64,000 nt of DNA from Hyphomicrobiales bacterium (GCA_930633525.1 CAKNFP010000002.1:1178001-1242000), one strand, 5' to 3'; shown: positions 54,593-63,923, counted from the first letter of the stretch. Made by a program: numbers and translations. Notes: a model not told the origin generated them from the sequence alone.

Positions 54593-55423
54593 TTAGATCT
54601 TGAGGATGCGCCGGATCTCCGCCGCGAGAAGATCAGGCTGATCGACCGTTATCAGATGCCCCGCACAGGGGATCTCGCTGTAACCGGCGGCGGGAATCGC
54701 CTCACGCAGAATCCCGGCTGCTTTGACCGGACAAAAGACATCGTCGCGGGCCTGGATGATATGAACGGGCACCTTGATTTCACGGAGCCGCTCCGTCATA
54801 GGCGCCAGCGCCAGTTCAAGCATCGCCCTCGCGGCATTTACATAGCCCGCCCCCTCACCCACGGCGCGCAGCCGCTTCGCGTTCACGGAATCCAGGCTTT
54901 CCTTGCGGCGCACGATCTGGGCGGCGGTGTCAGTGGCCAACGCGATACGGAACGCCTCGGGGTCCCTGGTGAGAAGTTCAATACGTTCGGCAAAAAAACC
55001 CGCCGCAGCACGGCCGACTTTGCTCGAGCTTCCTACAACAACGACCATCCGGGCCAGGTCCGGCCGGCGCAGCGCCGCCTCCAGGGTGATGACCCCGCCG
55101 AGAGAGAAGCCGACACAGACCGCCGAGCCGGTTACCTTCTCCAGGAAAGCATTAAGATCATCGGCGAGTTGCCCGACGGTTCCGTTGCCGTCACCGAATG
55201 TTGTGCCGCCATGACCGCGAAAGTCGACGGCATAGGCAGCGACACCATCGCCAACACCAGCCACGACCTCGTCCCAGCTGCTGCCATCCTCGGCCAGACC
55301 GTGGAGAAAAACGACCGGCAGCCCCGCGCCCGTCTTGCGATAGTGAACGACAAGATCATTGATCTCGATAGTCTTTTCCCGAAGATTGCGTTGCCCTCGC
55401 CCTTCCACCAAGTCGCCCGACAC
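54593..55423 (-). CDS. Alpha/beta hydrolase
   Basis: The 276-aa protein starts at GTG 55423 after GGGGAG. It has VVFLHGLAEDGSSWD (oxyanion loop, about residues 37-51), DFRGHG, the nucleophile elbow GFSLGG (Ser about 105), an acidic residue in QARDDVFCP and a C-terminal His in PCAGHLITVDQP. It resembles 3-oxoadipate enol-lactonase-like and C-C bond hydrolases. It is the first gene of the long minus-strand operon and sits next to the divergent TetR regulator. Confidence 0.87.
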   Translation of the reverse strand: MSGDLVEGRGQRNLREKTIEINDLVVHYRKTGAGLPVVFLHGLAEDGSSWDEVVAGVGDGVAAYAVDFRGHGGTTFGDGNGTVGQLADDLNAFLEKVTGSAVCVGFSLGGVITLEAALRRPDLARMVVVVGSSSKVGRAAAGFFAERIELLTRDPEAFRIALATDTAAQIVRRKESLDSVNAKRLRAVGEGAGYVNAARAMLELALAPMTERLREIKVPVHIIQARDDVFCPVKAAGILREAIPAAGYSEIPCAGHLITVDQPDLLAAEIRRILKI

Positions 55424-55444
55424 AGCCCCGCTCCCCAGATCTTG

Positions 55445-55463
55445 CCACGAATTTCTTTCGTGG
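55445..55463. promoter_or_regulatory. Perfect 7-5-7 palindrome, candidate TetR operator
   Basis: CCACGAA (55445-55451) and TTCGTGG (55457-55463) are exact reverse complements with a 5-base spacer. The site is in the divergent region between the alpha/beta hydrolase and TetR genes, about 20 bases before the hydrolase start. Size and position match TetR-type operators. Confidence 0.5.
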
Positions 55464-55479
55464 TTGCCCTTCTCTGGAT

Positions 55480-55496
55480 GCGAAACTATAATTCGC
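55480..55496. promoter_or_regulatory. Second inverted repeat in the hydrolase/TetR divergent promoter
   Basis: GCGAA (55480-55484) and TTCGC (55492-55496) flank 7 AT-rich bases that could include a -10 element (TATAAT-like ACTATAATT). It may be part of the promoter or a weaker operator. Confidence 0.3.
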
Positions 55497-55544
55497 GCGC
55501 AGAAAAAACAATAGTGATGTCGCTTTTTTTAATGAGATGGAGAA

Positions 55545-56213
55545 ATGCTCGAGAGACCGCCGGAACCGCGCCTGCCCCAACCCAACACGCCCAAGGGCCG
55601 CGCGACGCTTCAACGTATCTTGGATACCGGAGCCGAGGTCTTCGGAGAGGTCGGCTATGTCCAGATGCGCATGAGCGATTTGGCTGAACGGGCTGGCTTA
55701 TCGATGGGGGCCCTGTATCGCTACTTCGACAACAAGGATGATGTATTTCTCGCGATCATCCATGATATCCACAACGAACTCTATGCGGCTGGCACACCCG
55801 CGGATGAATATCGTTTTAAGACCGCCCCGCTTGAGACGATCTATGAGGCCAATCGCGGATATCTGGCGCATTACGCCAAGCATGGCCGCGTCATGCGTGC
55901 ATTCATTGAAGCGACGATGGTAGATGGACGCTATACACATATGTGGTGGTATATGCGCGAACGCCATATACGTCGCGTGGCTTCGGCACTGGCCCGTGAT
56001 CATGGTCTCCGCGAAGTCAACGGGCAGCCAGTCAGGATGGTGCTGGAAACACTCGTCTCTATGACCGAGCAGTCCGCCTTCGTTTGGTTTGCTCGTCCCG
56101 TTCCAGAAGCGACGCCTCCCAGGCTGGAAGACGCTGTGAAGATGATTACCATGCTTTGGTATAATAGTTTTTTTGTTTCTTCTCAGACAACCGTCGATCG
56201 GCAGAAGACCTAG
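55545..56213 (+). CDS. TetR-family transcriptional regulator
   Basis: The 222-aa protein has a TetR helix-turn-helix at about residues 25-65 (RILDTGAEVFGEVGYVQMRMSDLAERAGLSMGALYRYFDNKDD). The C-terminal ligand domain is similar to regulators of CoA-ester pathways. It is divergent from the 42.5-55.4 kb operon, and the intergenic palindromes are its likely targets, so it probably controls both the operon and itself. GGAGA precedes the ATG. Confidence 0.88.
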   Translation: MLERPPEPRLPQPNTPKGRATLQRILDTGAEVFGEVGYVQMRMSDLAERAGLSMGALYRYFDNKDDVFLAIIHDIHNELYAAGTPADEYRFKTAPLETIYEANRGYLAHYAKHGRVMRAFIEATMVDGRYTHMWWYMRERHIRRVASALARDHGLREVNGQPVRMVLETLVSMTEQSAFVWFARPVPEATPPRLEDAVKMITMLWYNSFFVSSQTTVDRQKT

Positions 56214-56289
56214 GGAGGGGATGTGGCTCGGTCGCAAATATCGCAACAGGACAAGAAGAGTGCTGGGGTCGGGGGTCTTATGCCGCGAG

Positions 56290-56935
56290 GATAGCGAACT
56301 GTCCGGCGATCGGCGGGCCGGATTATAGGCATACTTCGCCTGTCGCTTGCGCATCATCTGAACCATCGCGAGGCCAGCCAGCGTGATCGCGGCGGTCGCC
56401 TTCGACTTGAAACCGGGTATCGACGCTGATACCGCGCTTGATCCGCCGGTGATCCTGTTCGATCCGGTTGGCGAGGTATCGGCTCTGCCGAACGCGGATC
56501 CGCTTCGAGAGTCGTCGCGATCGATCCCGCAGGCGGCTTTCGGCATCGTGGGAAGGGAGCGCCTCGTGATTTGTCTGGCTGCCGGCGGGTCAAGGCTTGC
56601 GCTGAAATAGAATTCGACCGTGTCGCCGACGCCGTCGATGGCACGGTAGAGATACATCCATTGGCCGCGGACCTTGATGTCCGTCTCGTCCATGTGCCAT
56701 CTGCCAGTGACGCTCGGCTTTCGCCGGTCGAAGCGCTCCAGCAACTGCGGCGAGTAACAGACAACTCAGCGGTGCATCGTGGAGTGATCAACACTCTGGC
56801 CGCGTTCGGCCATCATCTCTTCCAGACCGCGAAGACTGAGGTTGTATGCCAGGTATCTGTCTCGTATTCACGTGATTGGGCTTGGAGTATACTCAGGCAC
56901 CGTCCGCGATGCATCAGAAGGCTGCAACAGGCCAC
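56290..56935 (-). pseudogene. Degenerate IS6-family transposase
   Basis: Minus-strand pieces in several frames spell an IS6 transposase: LRGLEEMMAERG, VDHSTMHR, then LERFDRRKPSVTGRWHMDETDIKV and QWMYLYRAIDGVGDTVEFYF, and near the end GFKSKATAAITLAG and RKRQAKYAYNP. Several stop codons and indels break it; the long open frame at 55698-56744 is an accidental extension. It is a relic next to the end of the catabolic operon regulator. Confidence 0.8.
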
Positions 56936-57009
56936 AGATCGAGGCGACATAGAATGCCCCATAGGTGGCCAGAAACGGCTATCTGAAGGCGTGTTGATTT
57001 GATGAGCAT

Positions 57010-58536
57010 TTACCTAGATTCCCGAGATGAGCGCCAGGCAGCTTTGCTGGGAGTGGCCTTGATGCTCTCACCTTGGCGCTCTACCTTCCGCGCGGCATAC
57101 CAGGCGGCTATACCCGCTAGAACGACGATTGTGCCAAGCAGTGGCAGGCTGTGGCGCACTGCGATCAACATGTCGGCACCGCTGGAAAAAAGCCATGTGC
57201 CCGATGTCTCACCTGGGCCTTTCAGGTTAAGTGCCAGCATGGTCGCGCCGCCGGCAACGCCGAGACTGGTTCCCAGCGCGCGCATCAGGTTCAGAAGCGA
57301 ACCGGCGGGGCCCGACAGATCTGGCGGCACAGCCGCTATCGCCACCTGGTTATTGGGCGCGATGAAGAGGCCGAGTCCTGCACCGAACAGCGCATAGGCG
57401 ATGCCATCGAAAAGTCGATGGTTCTCCACCCGCCCAAGCGTGGAAAACAGAAGAGCAACAGCCGTGAAGCTTAGCGCCATGCCCGCCAGGCCAACCCATG
57501 GCCCGCCTAGCCTCTCCTTGACCGCGCTGCTGAACGGCGCCGTCAACCCGATGGCCACCGGAATAATGGCCAAGTGCAGGCCGGCCGTACTGGGGGGCTC
57601 GCCGAAGCCGTGTCCCTGCGCGAAGGACATAAGAAAGAACATGCCGAACAGCAGCGCATAGCCAAGCGCCACCCCGGCCGCCGCACTGCAGAACGCGGTG
57701 CTTTGGAACAGTGCAGGATCGATTAGTGGCTCGCGGAAGGTGCGCTCGCGTCGCACCAGCAACACGAGCAACAGGGCTGCCATGGCGAGACTGCCGAGTG
57801 TCAACGGGGAAGTCAGCCCCCAGGTCGAAACATGATTGAGCACTGCCACGATCAGCATCAGAGCGGGACCGATCAGCAGCGCCCCGCTCCAGTCGAAGGC
57901 GCGGTCCGGCTGCGTGCCGATGCTTCGGGGCAGCGCCAGCCAGCCAACGACCACAGCCAACGCACCAAACGGGACGGTGAGCCAGAAGATCCATTGCCAG
58001 CCCAGTGTCGCGAGAATCAGGCCGCCCAGTACCGGGCCGGCGCTCATGCCCACTGCCTGGGCCGCCGCGAACCAGCCAAGTGCCCGTCCTCGCTGCGCCG
58101 ATGTGACAGTTTTCACCAGGATCGAAATGCTGTTGGCGCCGAGTAGTGACCCCCCCACGCCCTGCAGGAAGCGGAAGATCACCAGTTGCTCGAAACTGGA
58201 CGCAAAACCGCACAGCGCGCTGGCGAGGATGAAAATGAGGTATCCAGCGATATACAGCGTTTTGCGGCCGAACATTTCGCACAGACGGCCAAAGATGGGC
58301 AGGAATGAAACGAAGGCGGCCAGATAGGAAAGCGCAATCCAACTCACATGTTGAAGCGAAGCGTCGAAATAATGCCCGAGAGTTGGCAAGGCGAGCTGAA
58401 CGATAGTGGCGTCGAGCTGCCCCACAAACGCGCCCATCGAGACCAGGCCGACGACAAGCCAAGGATGCCATGCCTGACGCTCAAGCCAGGCGAGAGGTGC
58501 TGGCTCGGCCGTGAGCCTGCTTATTAGGGGAGACAT
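57010..58536 (-). CDS. MFS transporter, DHA2 (EmrB/QacA) drug-exporter family
   Basis: The 508-aa protein has 14 predicted membrane helices. It has LDATIVQLALPTLG near residue 42 (DHA2 motif D1 region), GRLCEMFGRKTLY (motif A) and AAQAVGMSAGPVLGGLI (motif C of exporters). It probably exports hydrophobic toxicants or pathway intermediates by proton antiport. No EmrA-type adaptor gene lies beside it. It is flanked by IS6 and IS3 relics and may have arrived separately from the neighbouring operons. Confidence 0.9.
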   Translation of the reverse strand: MSPLISRLTAEPAPLAWLERQAWHPWLVVGLVSMGAFVGQLDATIVQLALPTLGHYFDASLQHVSWIALSYLAAFVSFLPIFGRLCEMFGRKTLYIAGYLIFILASALCGFASSFEQLVIFRFLQGVGGSLLGANSISILVKTVTSAQRGRALGWFAAAQAVGMSAGPVLGGLILATLGWQWIFWLTVPFGALAVVVGWLALPRSIGTQPDRAFDWSGALLIGPALMLIVAVLNHVSTWGLTSPLTLGSLAMAALLLVLLVRRERTFREPLIDPALFQSTAFCSAAAGVALGYALLFGMFFLMSFAQGHGFGEPPSTAGLHLAIIPVAIGLTAPFSSAVKERLGGPWVGLAGMALSFTAVALLFSTLGRVENHRLFDGIAYALFGAGLGLFIAPNNQVAIAAVPPDLSGPAGSLLNLMRALGTSLGVAGGATMLALNLKGPGETSGTWLFSSGADMLIAVRHSLPLLGTIVVLAGIAAWYAARKVERQGESIKATPSKAAWRSSRESR

Positions 58537-58723
58537 TCAATGACCACCTCGCAAGGGGACGACATCTTTACTAGCTGAGCGCGTCCGATCCTGTCGGCAG
58601 GGTCGGGGCTTTCGGCGTGCACAGCGCAGCTTCCGAGAATGGTGAGCCCGCCTGCATGGCTTGAATACGACAATGGCCCCACTCCCGGAAGGAAAGACTA
58701 GGGCCACCGCCGAATGGGAGCAA

Positions 58724-59179
58724 TTAGCGTTTCGTCACGTCATTGCAGGTTACGACCGCCGGCTTGTCATTGGCTTGCCGGGCGCCGGCCTGGATATAGC
58801 AATAGGACAGCGTCGCGCCGGACAGATCCCCGACGAAATAGCCGTCCGTGTCGGCCATCATCACCGAGCCGCCACCTTTTGTGACGGTTCCGATGAAAGG
58901 TTCTGATGTGACCGCGCCGCCTGAGGCCGCGTCGCCAGCAATGATGCTTTCGCCCCAGAAGCGGCGGTCATCCTGGCCGACAATACGAAGCGTGATGTCC
59001 CGTTGCGCCAGCAGCGGCTTGTCCCAGGTGCCCTTGCTATCCGGCCAATGCGGCCCGCCGACGCCAGCAATGATCGTATTGGTCTTGCCGACCCAGTCAC
59101 CCTTCATATCTGGGGTTTGAGCGGCGGCAACAGAAATCGTCAATACATTGCATAGCAAAATCCAACCCAGGGCCTTCAT
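58724..59179 (-). CDS. Small secreted protein of unknown function
   Basis: ATG 59179 (151 aa) follows GAGGA by 7 bases; an upstream ATG at 59194 gives 156 aa. The first ~22 residues are a signal peptide (ALGWILLCNVLTISVAAAQ). The mature part is beta-rich and glycine-rich: DMKGDWVGKTNTIIAGVGG, RRFWGES, GTVTKGGGSVMMADTDGYFVG and LSYCYIQ with a second Cys near the end. It looks like a lipocalin-like or DUF-type extracytoplasmic fold, but I do not recognise the family. Confidence 0.75.
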   Translation of the reverse strand: MKALGWILLCNVLTISVAAAQTPDMKGDWVGKTNTIIAGVGGPHWPDSKGTWDKPLLAQRDITLRIVGQDDRRFWGESIIAGDAASGGAVTSEPFIGTVTKGGGSVMMADTDGYFVGDLSGATLSYCYIQAGARQANDKPAVVTCNDVTKR

Positions 59180-59340
59180 GGTGTTCCTCGCCAAACTGTT
59201 CGACTTTGAGCCGAACCGAGTTGTAGCGCTCCCTCAAGTGTGCCGGAAAGAAAAATCACATGGCCGCGTTGTCCTGATCCCCGTGGCGTATTTCTGATTC
59301 GCGCCGGCCGTCCATTGCCGGCCCCGCGGAAAAGCGTTTC

Positions 59341-59539
59341 ATGCAAGAATACGCGTTATCGGGTCGCCGGCTGATCAAGCGCCGTATAAGGCCGGTGATA
59401 GGATTCAAATCGTTTAGCTCAGCCGCGATCACGCTGGCTGGCAACGCGATGATCCCAGATGATGCGCAAGCGACGGGGCCGCTTCGCCTTCAATCCGGCT
59501 CCGACGCTAAAAGAACAGTTCGAGGCGATCGCCGCCTGA
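59341..59539 (+). pseudogene. IS6-family transposase C-terminal remnant
   Basis: Pieces in two frames read RLIKRRIRPVIGFKSFSSAAITLAG and then MMRKRRGRFAFNPAPTLKEQFEAIAA with a stop. This is the C-terminal end of an IS6-family transposase with one frame change. It is on the plus strand, opposite to the IS6 relic at 56.3-56.9 kb. Confidence 0.75.
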
Positions 59540-59599
59540 AGACCGTCATCACCAGGCTTCGGTCTGGCCCAAAATAAAACCTGCGACAGAACCGAGCGC

Positions 59600-59955
59600 C
59601 GTCCTGTTCAGCGGGACGGCCTGGTACATCTCACAGCGACCGTAGCTCTCCGTATGTCACCATCCGCTACACCGAGCGCCTGACCGAGGTAGGTATCGAG
59701 CCCTCCGTCGGCAGCGTCGTCGACAGTTACGACAACGCTCTCGCCGAGACGATCAACGGATCCTACAACGCCGTGGCGATCCTTCGAGGCCGTGGAGTTT
59801 GCGACGCTGACTTGGGGTTGACTGGTTCAACAATCGGCGGCGGCTGGAGCCCATCGGCAACATCCCGCCGGCCAAAGCCGAGGAGCGCTACTACGCAATG
59901 CTGGACGAGCAAGCCATGGCAGCGTCGCTCAAAACAAACGGCCTCCGGCGAACCC
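59600..59955 (+). pseudogene. IS3-family OrfB C-terminal remnant
   Basis: Frames read RYTERLTEVGIEPSVGSV and DSYDNALAETINGSYN, then VEFATLTWVDWFNNRR, GNIPPAKAEERYYAMLDEQ and LKTNGLRRTHGGS. These are the last DDE segment and C-terminus of an IS3-family OrfB with frameshifts. The N-terminal half is absent. Confidence 0.75.
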
Positions 59956-60096
59956 ACGGCGGTTCAGTCCCTTTGTGGATTCGCCAACGTCTCATACGCT
60001 TCAATCGAGATATACCATCACTCAAGGAAGACTCTCCTCAAAATCAAATCGACCAGAACGTTTGCAAGCTGGGCTAGCGAAGAGAGAAAGCTAGCT

Positions 60097-60948
60097 CTAG
60101 CTTGAACGCTGTCCAACGAAGACATTCAGACCGACCAGCTTATCAATCAGGTAGATCACGATCACAGAACCGATCATCGTCCATGCTGAGACCGCAGCAA
60201 TTACTGGCCGGTACTGATAGAGCAGATATTCGTATATCTGGATCGGGAGTGGCTTGAACTCGGCGGGCGATAGAAAGATCGATATCGAAAAGTCATTCCA
60301 GGACGTGATTATCGCAAAGAGAAAGCCCGCTAGCAGACCTGGTTTGATGAGCGGCAGGGTTACATTGACGAACGTGTGAAGCGGGCCGGCGCCGACACTG
60401 CTTGCTGCGTCCTCTAACGCGGGATCGAGCCCCTCGGCTACGGCGGCGATTGTACGCAATGGAAAAGGCATTGTGATGAGCACATGACCAATAAACAAAC
60501 TAATTAAGCTCGACGCTCCAAACAGCAGCATTATCGTCTGGTAAAGTGCCAGGGCGAAGATGATGGTGGGGACGAGGAGCGGCCCCAGAAATGCCAAGCT
60601 TAGCATCCTGGCCACATTGGGATTGGCCTTTCTGAGGGCGAGCGAGATCGGCAAAGCAAAGAGCGTCGAGGATGTCGCGGCACCTACGGCGAGTGAGAAG
60701 CTTACTAAAGCCCCAAGCCTGAAGTTGTGGTCCTGAAGAGCCTCCACGAACCAGCGTAACGTAACGCTGCGGGGTGGAAAGGCCATCGCATCAGCATTCA
60801 GGGCTGCACCAATCACGACTATCAAAGGGGCCAATACAAATAGGAAAGCAAACAAAGTCGCTATCCCTAGTCCACTCGGCAGGAACGAGTGACCGGGTCT
60901 CCTGCGCCTGCCTGGAGGTAAAACCGTGGATTGGGTCGCGGAAATCAC
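60097..60948 (-). CDS. Spermidine/putrescine-type ABC permease (PotC-like)
   Basis: The 283-aa permease has six predicted helices and the EAA-type loop EGLDPALEDAASSVGAGPLHTFVNVTLPLIKPGL (about residues 170-202), which contacts the ATPase. It pairs with the PotB-like permease whose gene overlaps by 4 bases. Together with the ATPase and the periplasmic protein it makes an importer of the PotABCD type. Substrates of such systems range from polyamines to organic acids and opine-like compounds. Confidence 0.9.
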   Translation of the reverse strand: MISATQSTVLPPGRRRRPGHSFLPSGLGIATLFAFLFVLAPLIVVIGAALNADAMAFPPRSVTLRWFVEALQDHNFRLGALVSFSLAVGAATSSTLFALPISLALRKANPNVARMLSLAFLGPLLVPTIIFALALYQTIMLLFGASSLISLFIGHVLITMPFPLRTIAAVAEGLDPALEDAASSVGAGPLHTFVNVTLPLIKPGLLAGFLFAIITSWNDFSISIFLSPAEFKPLPIQIYEYLLYQYRPVIAAVSAWTMIGSVIVIYLIDKLVGLNVFVGQRSS

Positions 60949-61859
60949 GATCTAAGCGCCTTGAACTTGTGGTTGATGACATAGAGGTAAAGAACAGTAA
61001 TAATCAGGCTCATCGCAAACAGACAGATTCCCACTGTCGCGGCGAATGGAAAGTTGCCGTTGATTGACGCTTGCTGATAGGCCAACATTCCCATCATGCG
61101 CACGCGTCCCCCACCCATCATAACTGGGATGGCAAACGCGGCGGCATTCAATGTGAAAACGATAAGTGAGCCGGCGATTAAGCCAGGAATAGACAATGGA
61201 AAGGTAACATTCCAGAATGTGCGCATTCGACTGGCGCCGACGCTGGCCGCCGCTTCTTTGAGAGCTGGATCTATGGCAGCGAGTACGCCGATGAGCGGCA
61301 GCACCACATACGGCACTGCGATTTGCACGAGCCCAATCAGTACACCCGTCTCCGTATACATTATGCGCAACGGCCTATCGATTACACCTAGCCAAATCAG
61401 GCCGGAATTGAGCAGTCCATTATTCATAAGAAGGACATTCAATCCGAAAATGCGGATGATGATATTGACCGCCAGGGACACCACAACCAGACCTGTTAAA
61501 AACCCGCGTCTGTTAGCTGGCAGCTCAGCGATATAGTAAGCGATGACGTAGCCGATCACGAGCGCAGCCAATGTTGAGATCAGCGCCAGCCGCACAGTCG
61601 TCCAGATGCTGTTGACGAGATAGAATGGATCCCCGAGGTAGTCTACGTAATTTTGAATCGTGAACGTGAGTTTTGGCAGCGAGCCGATCTGGTAAGTAGA
61701 TAAGCTGGTAAGCACCAGCCAGATCATGGGCCCGAAGAAGAACATCAACACGAAAAGGAGGGGTGCGGCCACGACTCCGCACGACAGCAGGCGCCACGGC
61801 ACCATTTTTTCCCGCGCCGCCAGTTCAGCTTTCTGAGACGATAACAGCGTTACTGACAT
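60945..61859 (-). CDS. Spermidine/putrescine-type ABC permease (PotB-like)
   Basis: ATG 61859 (304 aa) is preferred over the upstream Met at 61892, which lies deep in the ATPase gene; GAGG precedes it. Six helices are visible, with the EAA loop LAAIDPALKEAAASVGASRMRTFWNVTFPLSIPG. It is the first permease of the PotB/PotC pair and overlaps both the ATPase gene end and the PotC-like start, indicating tight translational coupling. Confidence 0.9.
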   Translation of the reverse strand: MSVTLLSSQKAELAAREKMVPWRLLSCGVVAAPLLFVLMFFFGPMIWLVLTSLSTYQIGSLPKLTFTIQNYVDYLGDPFYLVNSIWTTVRLALISTLAALVIGYVIAYYIAELPANRRGFLTGLVVVSLAVNIIIRIFGLNVLLMNNGLLNSGLIWLGVIDRPLRIMYTETGVLIGLVQIAVPYVVLPLIGVLAAIDPALKEAAASVGASRMRTFWNVTFPLSIPGLIAGSLIVFTLNAAAFAIPVMMGGGRVRMMGMLAYQQASINGNFPFAATVGICLFAMSLIITVLYLYVINHKFKALRS

Positions 61860-62898
61860 TGAAAGAGACCTCGTCGCCGGGATGGAATCCATTGGCGGTA
61901 GCCAACTCCTGTATGAAAATCAAATTCTCGCCTGAGCCCGGAAGGCTTATTCCGTAACGAATAGAAGCGCCTTCAAAGATGACTTCGCGCACTTCCGCTT
62001 TAACGCCTTCAGCTGTCGTATCACGATGAATTGACATCCATTCCGGCCTGGCAACGATACGGATAACATCGCCGACACATACGGCCCCGGTGCATGCTGC
62101 AACTGTGGTAAGCCCAGCGTCCAGTGCCACACGCGCCATGCCCCGTTCGATCGTCTCTATTCGTCCCCAAAGGAAATTGGCATCACCTAGAAAGCTTGCG
62201 ACGAACGACGTGGCTGGCCGCTGATATACGGTGCGCGGATCAGCCATCTGCTGAATGCGTCCGCTCTGCATCACGACCACTTGGTCGGACATCGACAACG
62301 CCTCCTCCTGATCGTGAGTAACAAATAGCATCGTAACGCCCAGGGAGCGCTGTAACCGCTTCAACTCAAGCCTCATCTCCTCGCGCAAGTTTCGGTCAAG
62401 ATTGCTAAGCGGCTCGTCGAGAATAATGACCTCAGGATCTATGGCGAGGGCTCGGGCCATGGCAACCCGCTGCTGTTGCCCGCCGGATAATTCACGCGGA
62501 TAACGATGCTCGAGGCCCTGAAGGCGTACCATGCTAAGCGCTCTACCCACGCGGGAAGCTATTTCCTCTTTGCCAAGCTTTCGGATCCGCAGTCCGAATG
62601 AGATATTTTCAAATACCGTCATGTGCGGCCAGAGCGCATAGTTCTGAAAGACGACCCCGATATTACGCAAATACGGTGGCAGGTCGGTAACTCGCCGCCC
62701 CCGGATCGTCACTTCGCCGACATCAGGGGTAACAAATCCCCCGATGACGCGCAGCGTGGTCGTCTTCCCGCAACCGGAAGGCCCGAGAACCGTCACGAAA
62801 TCACCAGTTTTTACCTTCAGAGACACATCGTCGAGGACACAAATGGCCCCATAGGACTTCGAGCAACCGGCAAGCTCTATGTCGATCCCGTTGCTCAT
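61825..62898 (-). CDS. Spermidine/putrescine-type ABC ATPase (PotA-like)
   Basis: ATG 62898 (357 aa) overlaps the binding-protein stop as TGATG; the longer frame to 62934 lies within the upstream gene. It has Walker A GPSGCGKTTT (about residues 39-48), signature LSGGQQQRVAMARAL and Walker B EVIILDEPLSNLD. A C-terminal TOBE-like domain follows, with EWMSIHRD and GDEVSFNV. It drives the two Pot-type permeases. Confidence 0.92.
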   Translation of the reverse strand: MSNGIDIELAGCSKSYGAICVLDDVSLKVKTGDFVTVLGPSGCGKTTTLRVIGGFVTPDVGEVTIRGRRVTDLPPYLRNIGVVFQNYALWPHMTVFENISFGLRIRKLGKEEIASRVGRALSMVRLQGLEHRYPRELSGGQQQRVAMARALAIDPEVIILDEPLSNLDRNLREEMRLELKRLQRSLGVTMLFVTHDQEEALSMSDQVVVMQSGRIQQMADPRTVYQRPATSFVASFLGDANFLWGRIETIERGMARVALDAGLTTVAACTGAVCVGDVIRIVARPEWMSIHRDTTAEGVKAEVREVIFEGASIRYGISLPGSGENLIFIQELATANGFHPGDEVSFNVSNAVIVSES

Positions 62899-63923
62899 CA
62901 CCGCACGACTTCCCGGTCCCAGCGACGCTGCCATTCGTCATAAACCGTCACAATGTACTTCCAGTCGGCGGTTTGAAGCTTATTGATGTTTTCCTTATTG
63001 AGGACCAATTTTGACGCAACTTCCTTTGGAAGTTCAGCCTCCGAATTAGTTGGAAAGTACCCGAGCTTAGTTGCCATAATAATCCCGGATTGTGGCGCTA
63101 GCAGATGATTCACCAGCTTCTGCGTGAGCTCACCATTTGGGCGGCCAGCAACAATGCTCATTGTAGAAGAAAGTGGGAAGAATCCCTCCTTCGGAACGGC
63201 GCCGGCGACTTTCACCTTTTCGGCGTCATTGGCCCAAGCGATACGACCATCTGTCCAAATGCTCGCGTTAATCTCGCCATTCCGGTAAAGCTGTAGGACC
63301 TCGGCGTGGCTATTGACCCAGGCGTGTACGTTCTCGGCAATCTTGGCCATCTGCCGGAAGCCAGCATCGGGATTACGTTCATCGCCGCCGGCAAGTTTGG
63401 CGAATAACGTGATGAGATCTATAGACTCGGGCCGAAAATTTCGCAGAGCTAAGCGGCCGGCAAATTCTGGCTTAGCTAAATCAAACCATGACCGCGGCGC
63501 GTCTGGTACGCGGTCGGGGCTATAGGCAATGATATAACCACCAAAATTGGCTGCCACTGTGAAGTCAGAATACCTCGCTTGGGGATAGAGATGTTTCAGG
63601 TTTGTCACTATATCCGGATTGAGCTTCGTAAAGGCTCCTTCACTCTCGAGTCGAAGTGCAAACAACGGGTCGGAAATCAATACATCGACTTCCTTATTGC
63701 GCACTTTGACGATGGTATCAGCGCCCTCCGCTGGTACCAGCCGAACCTTCACATTGTTATCGGCTTCGAACGACTTCAGGCTTTCCGCGAGCGCTTGATC
63801 ATAAGCGCCGCCAAAACTATTGATCACCAGCTCCGTTTGCTGAGCGACAGCGATATTTAGGGCTAGTGTGGTGGCGAAGACGGCGGAAGCGCCAAGCAAC
63901 AGACGCTTGAAAATCTTAATCAT
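62898..63923 (-). CDS. Spermidine/putrescine-type ABC substrate-binding protein (PotD-like)
   Basis: ATG 63923 (341 aa), behind GGGGAG, is preferred to the upstream Met at 63953. The signal peptide ends near NIAVAQQ, then TELVINSFGGAYDQALAESLKSFEADNNVKVRLVPAEG, typical of the PotD/FbpA-like fold. WFDLAKPEFAGRLALRNF and INASIWTDGRIAWAND are further family features. It heads the four-gene operon PotD-A-B-C. The acidic polyamine-binding residues are not obvious, so the ligand may be another cation or an organic acid. Confidence 0.9.
   Translation of the reverse strand: MIKIFKRLLLGASAVFATTLALNIAVAQQTELVINSFGGAYDQALAESLKSFEADNNVKVRLVPAEGADTIVKVRNKEVDVLISDPLFALRLESEGAFTKLNPDIVTNLKHLYPQARYSDFTVAANFGGYIIAYSPDRVPDAPRSWFDLAKPEFAGRLALRNFRPESIDLITLFAKLAGGDERNPDAGFRQMAKIAENVHAWVNSHAEVLQLYRNGEINASIWTDGRIAWANDAEKVKVAGAVPKEGFFPLSSTMSIVAGRPNGELTQKLVNHLLAPQSGIIMATKLGYFPTNSEAELPKEVASKLVLNKENINKLQTADWKYIVTVYDEWQRRWDREVVR

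Noticed and set aside
55698..56744. 348-codon minus-strand open frame
   Set aside because: Only its first part resembles an IS6 transposase; the rest is antisense to the TetR gene and accidental.
57350..58471. 373-codon minus-strand frame inside the MFS gene
   Set aside because: Different frame of the same strand as the exporter; Arg/Gly/Pro-rich without motifs.
58586..58605. Possible hairpin (CGATCCTG/CAGGGTCG) near the MFS gene start
   Set aside because: No U-rich run follows and the position is upstream of the MFS gene, so a terminator cannot be supported.
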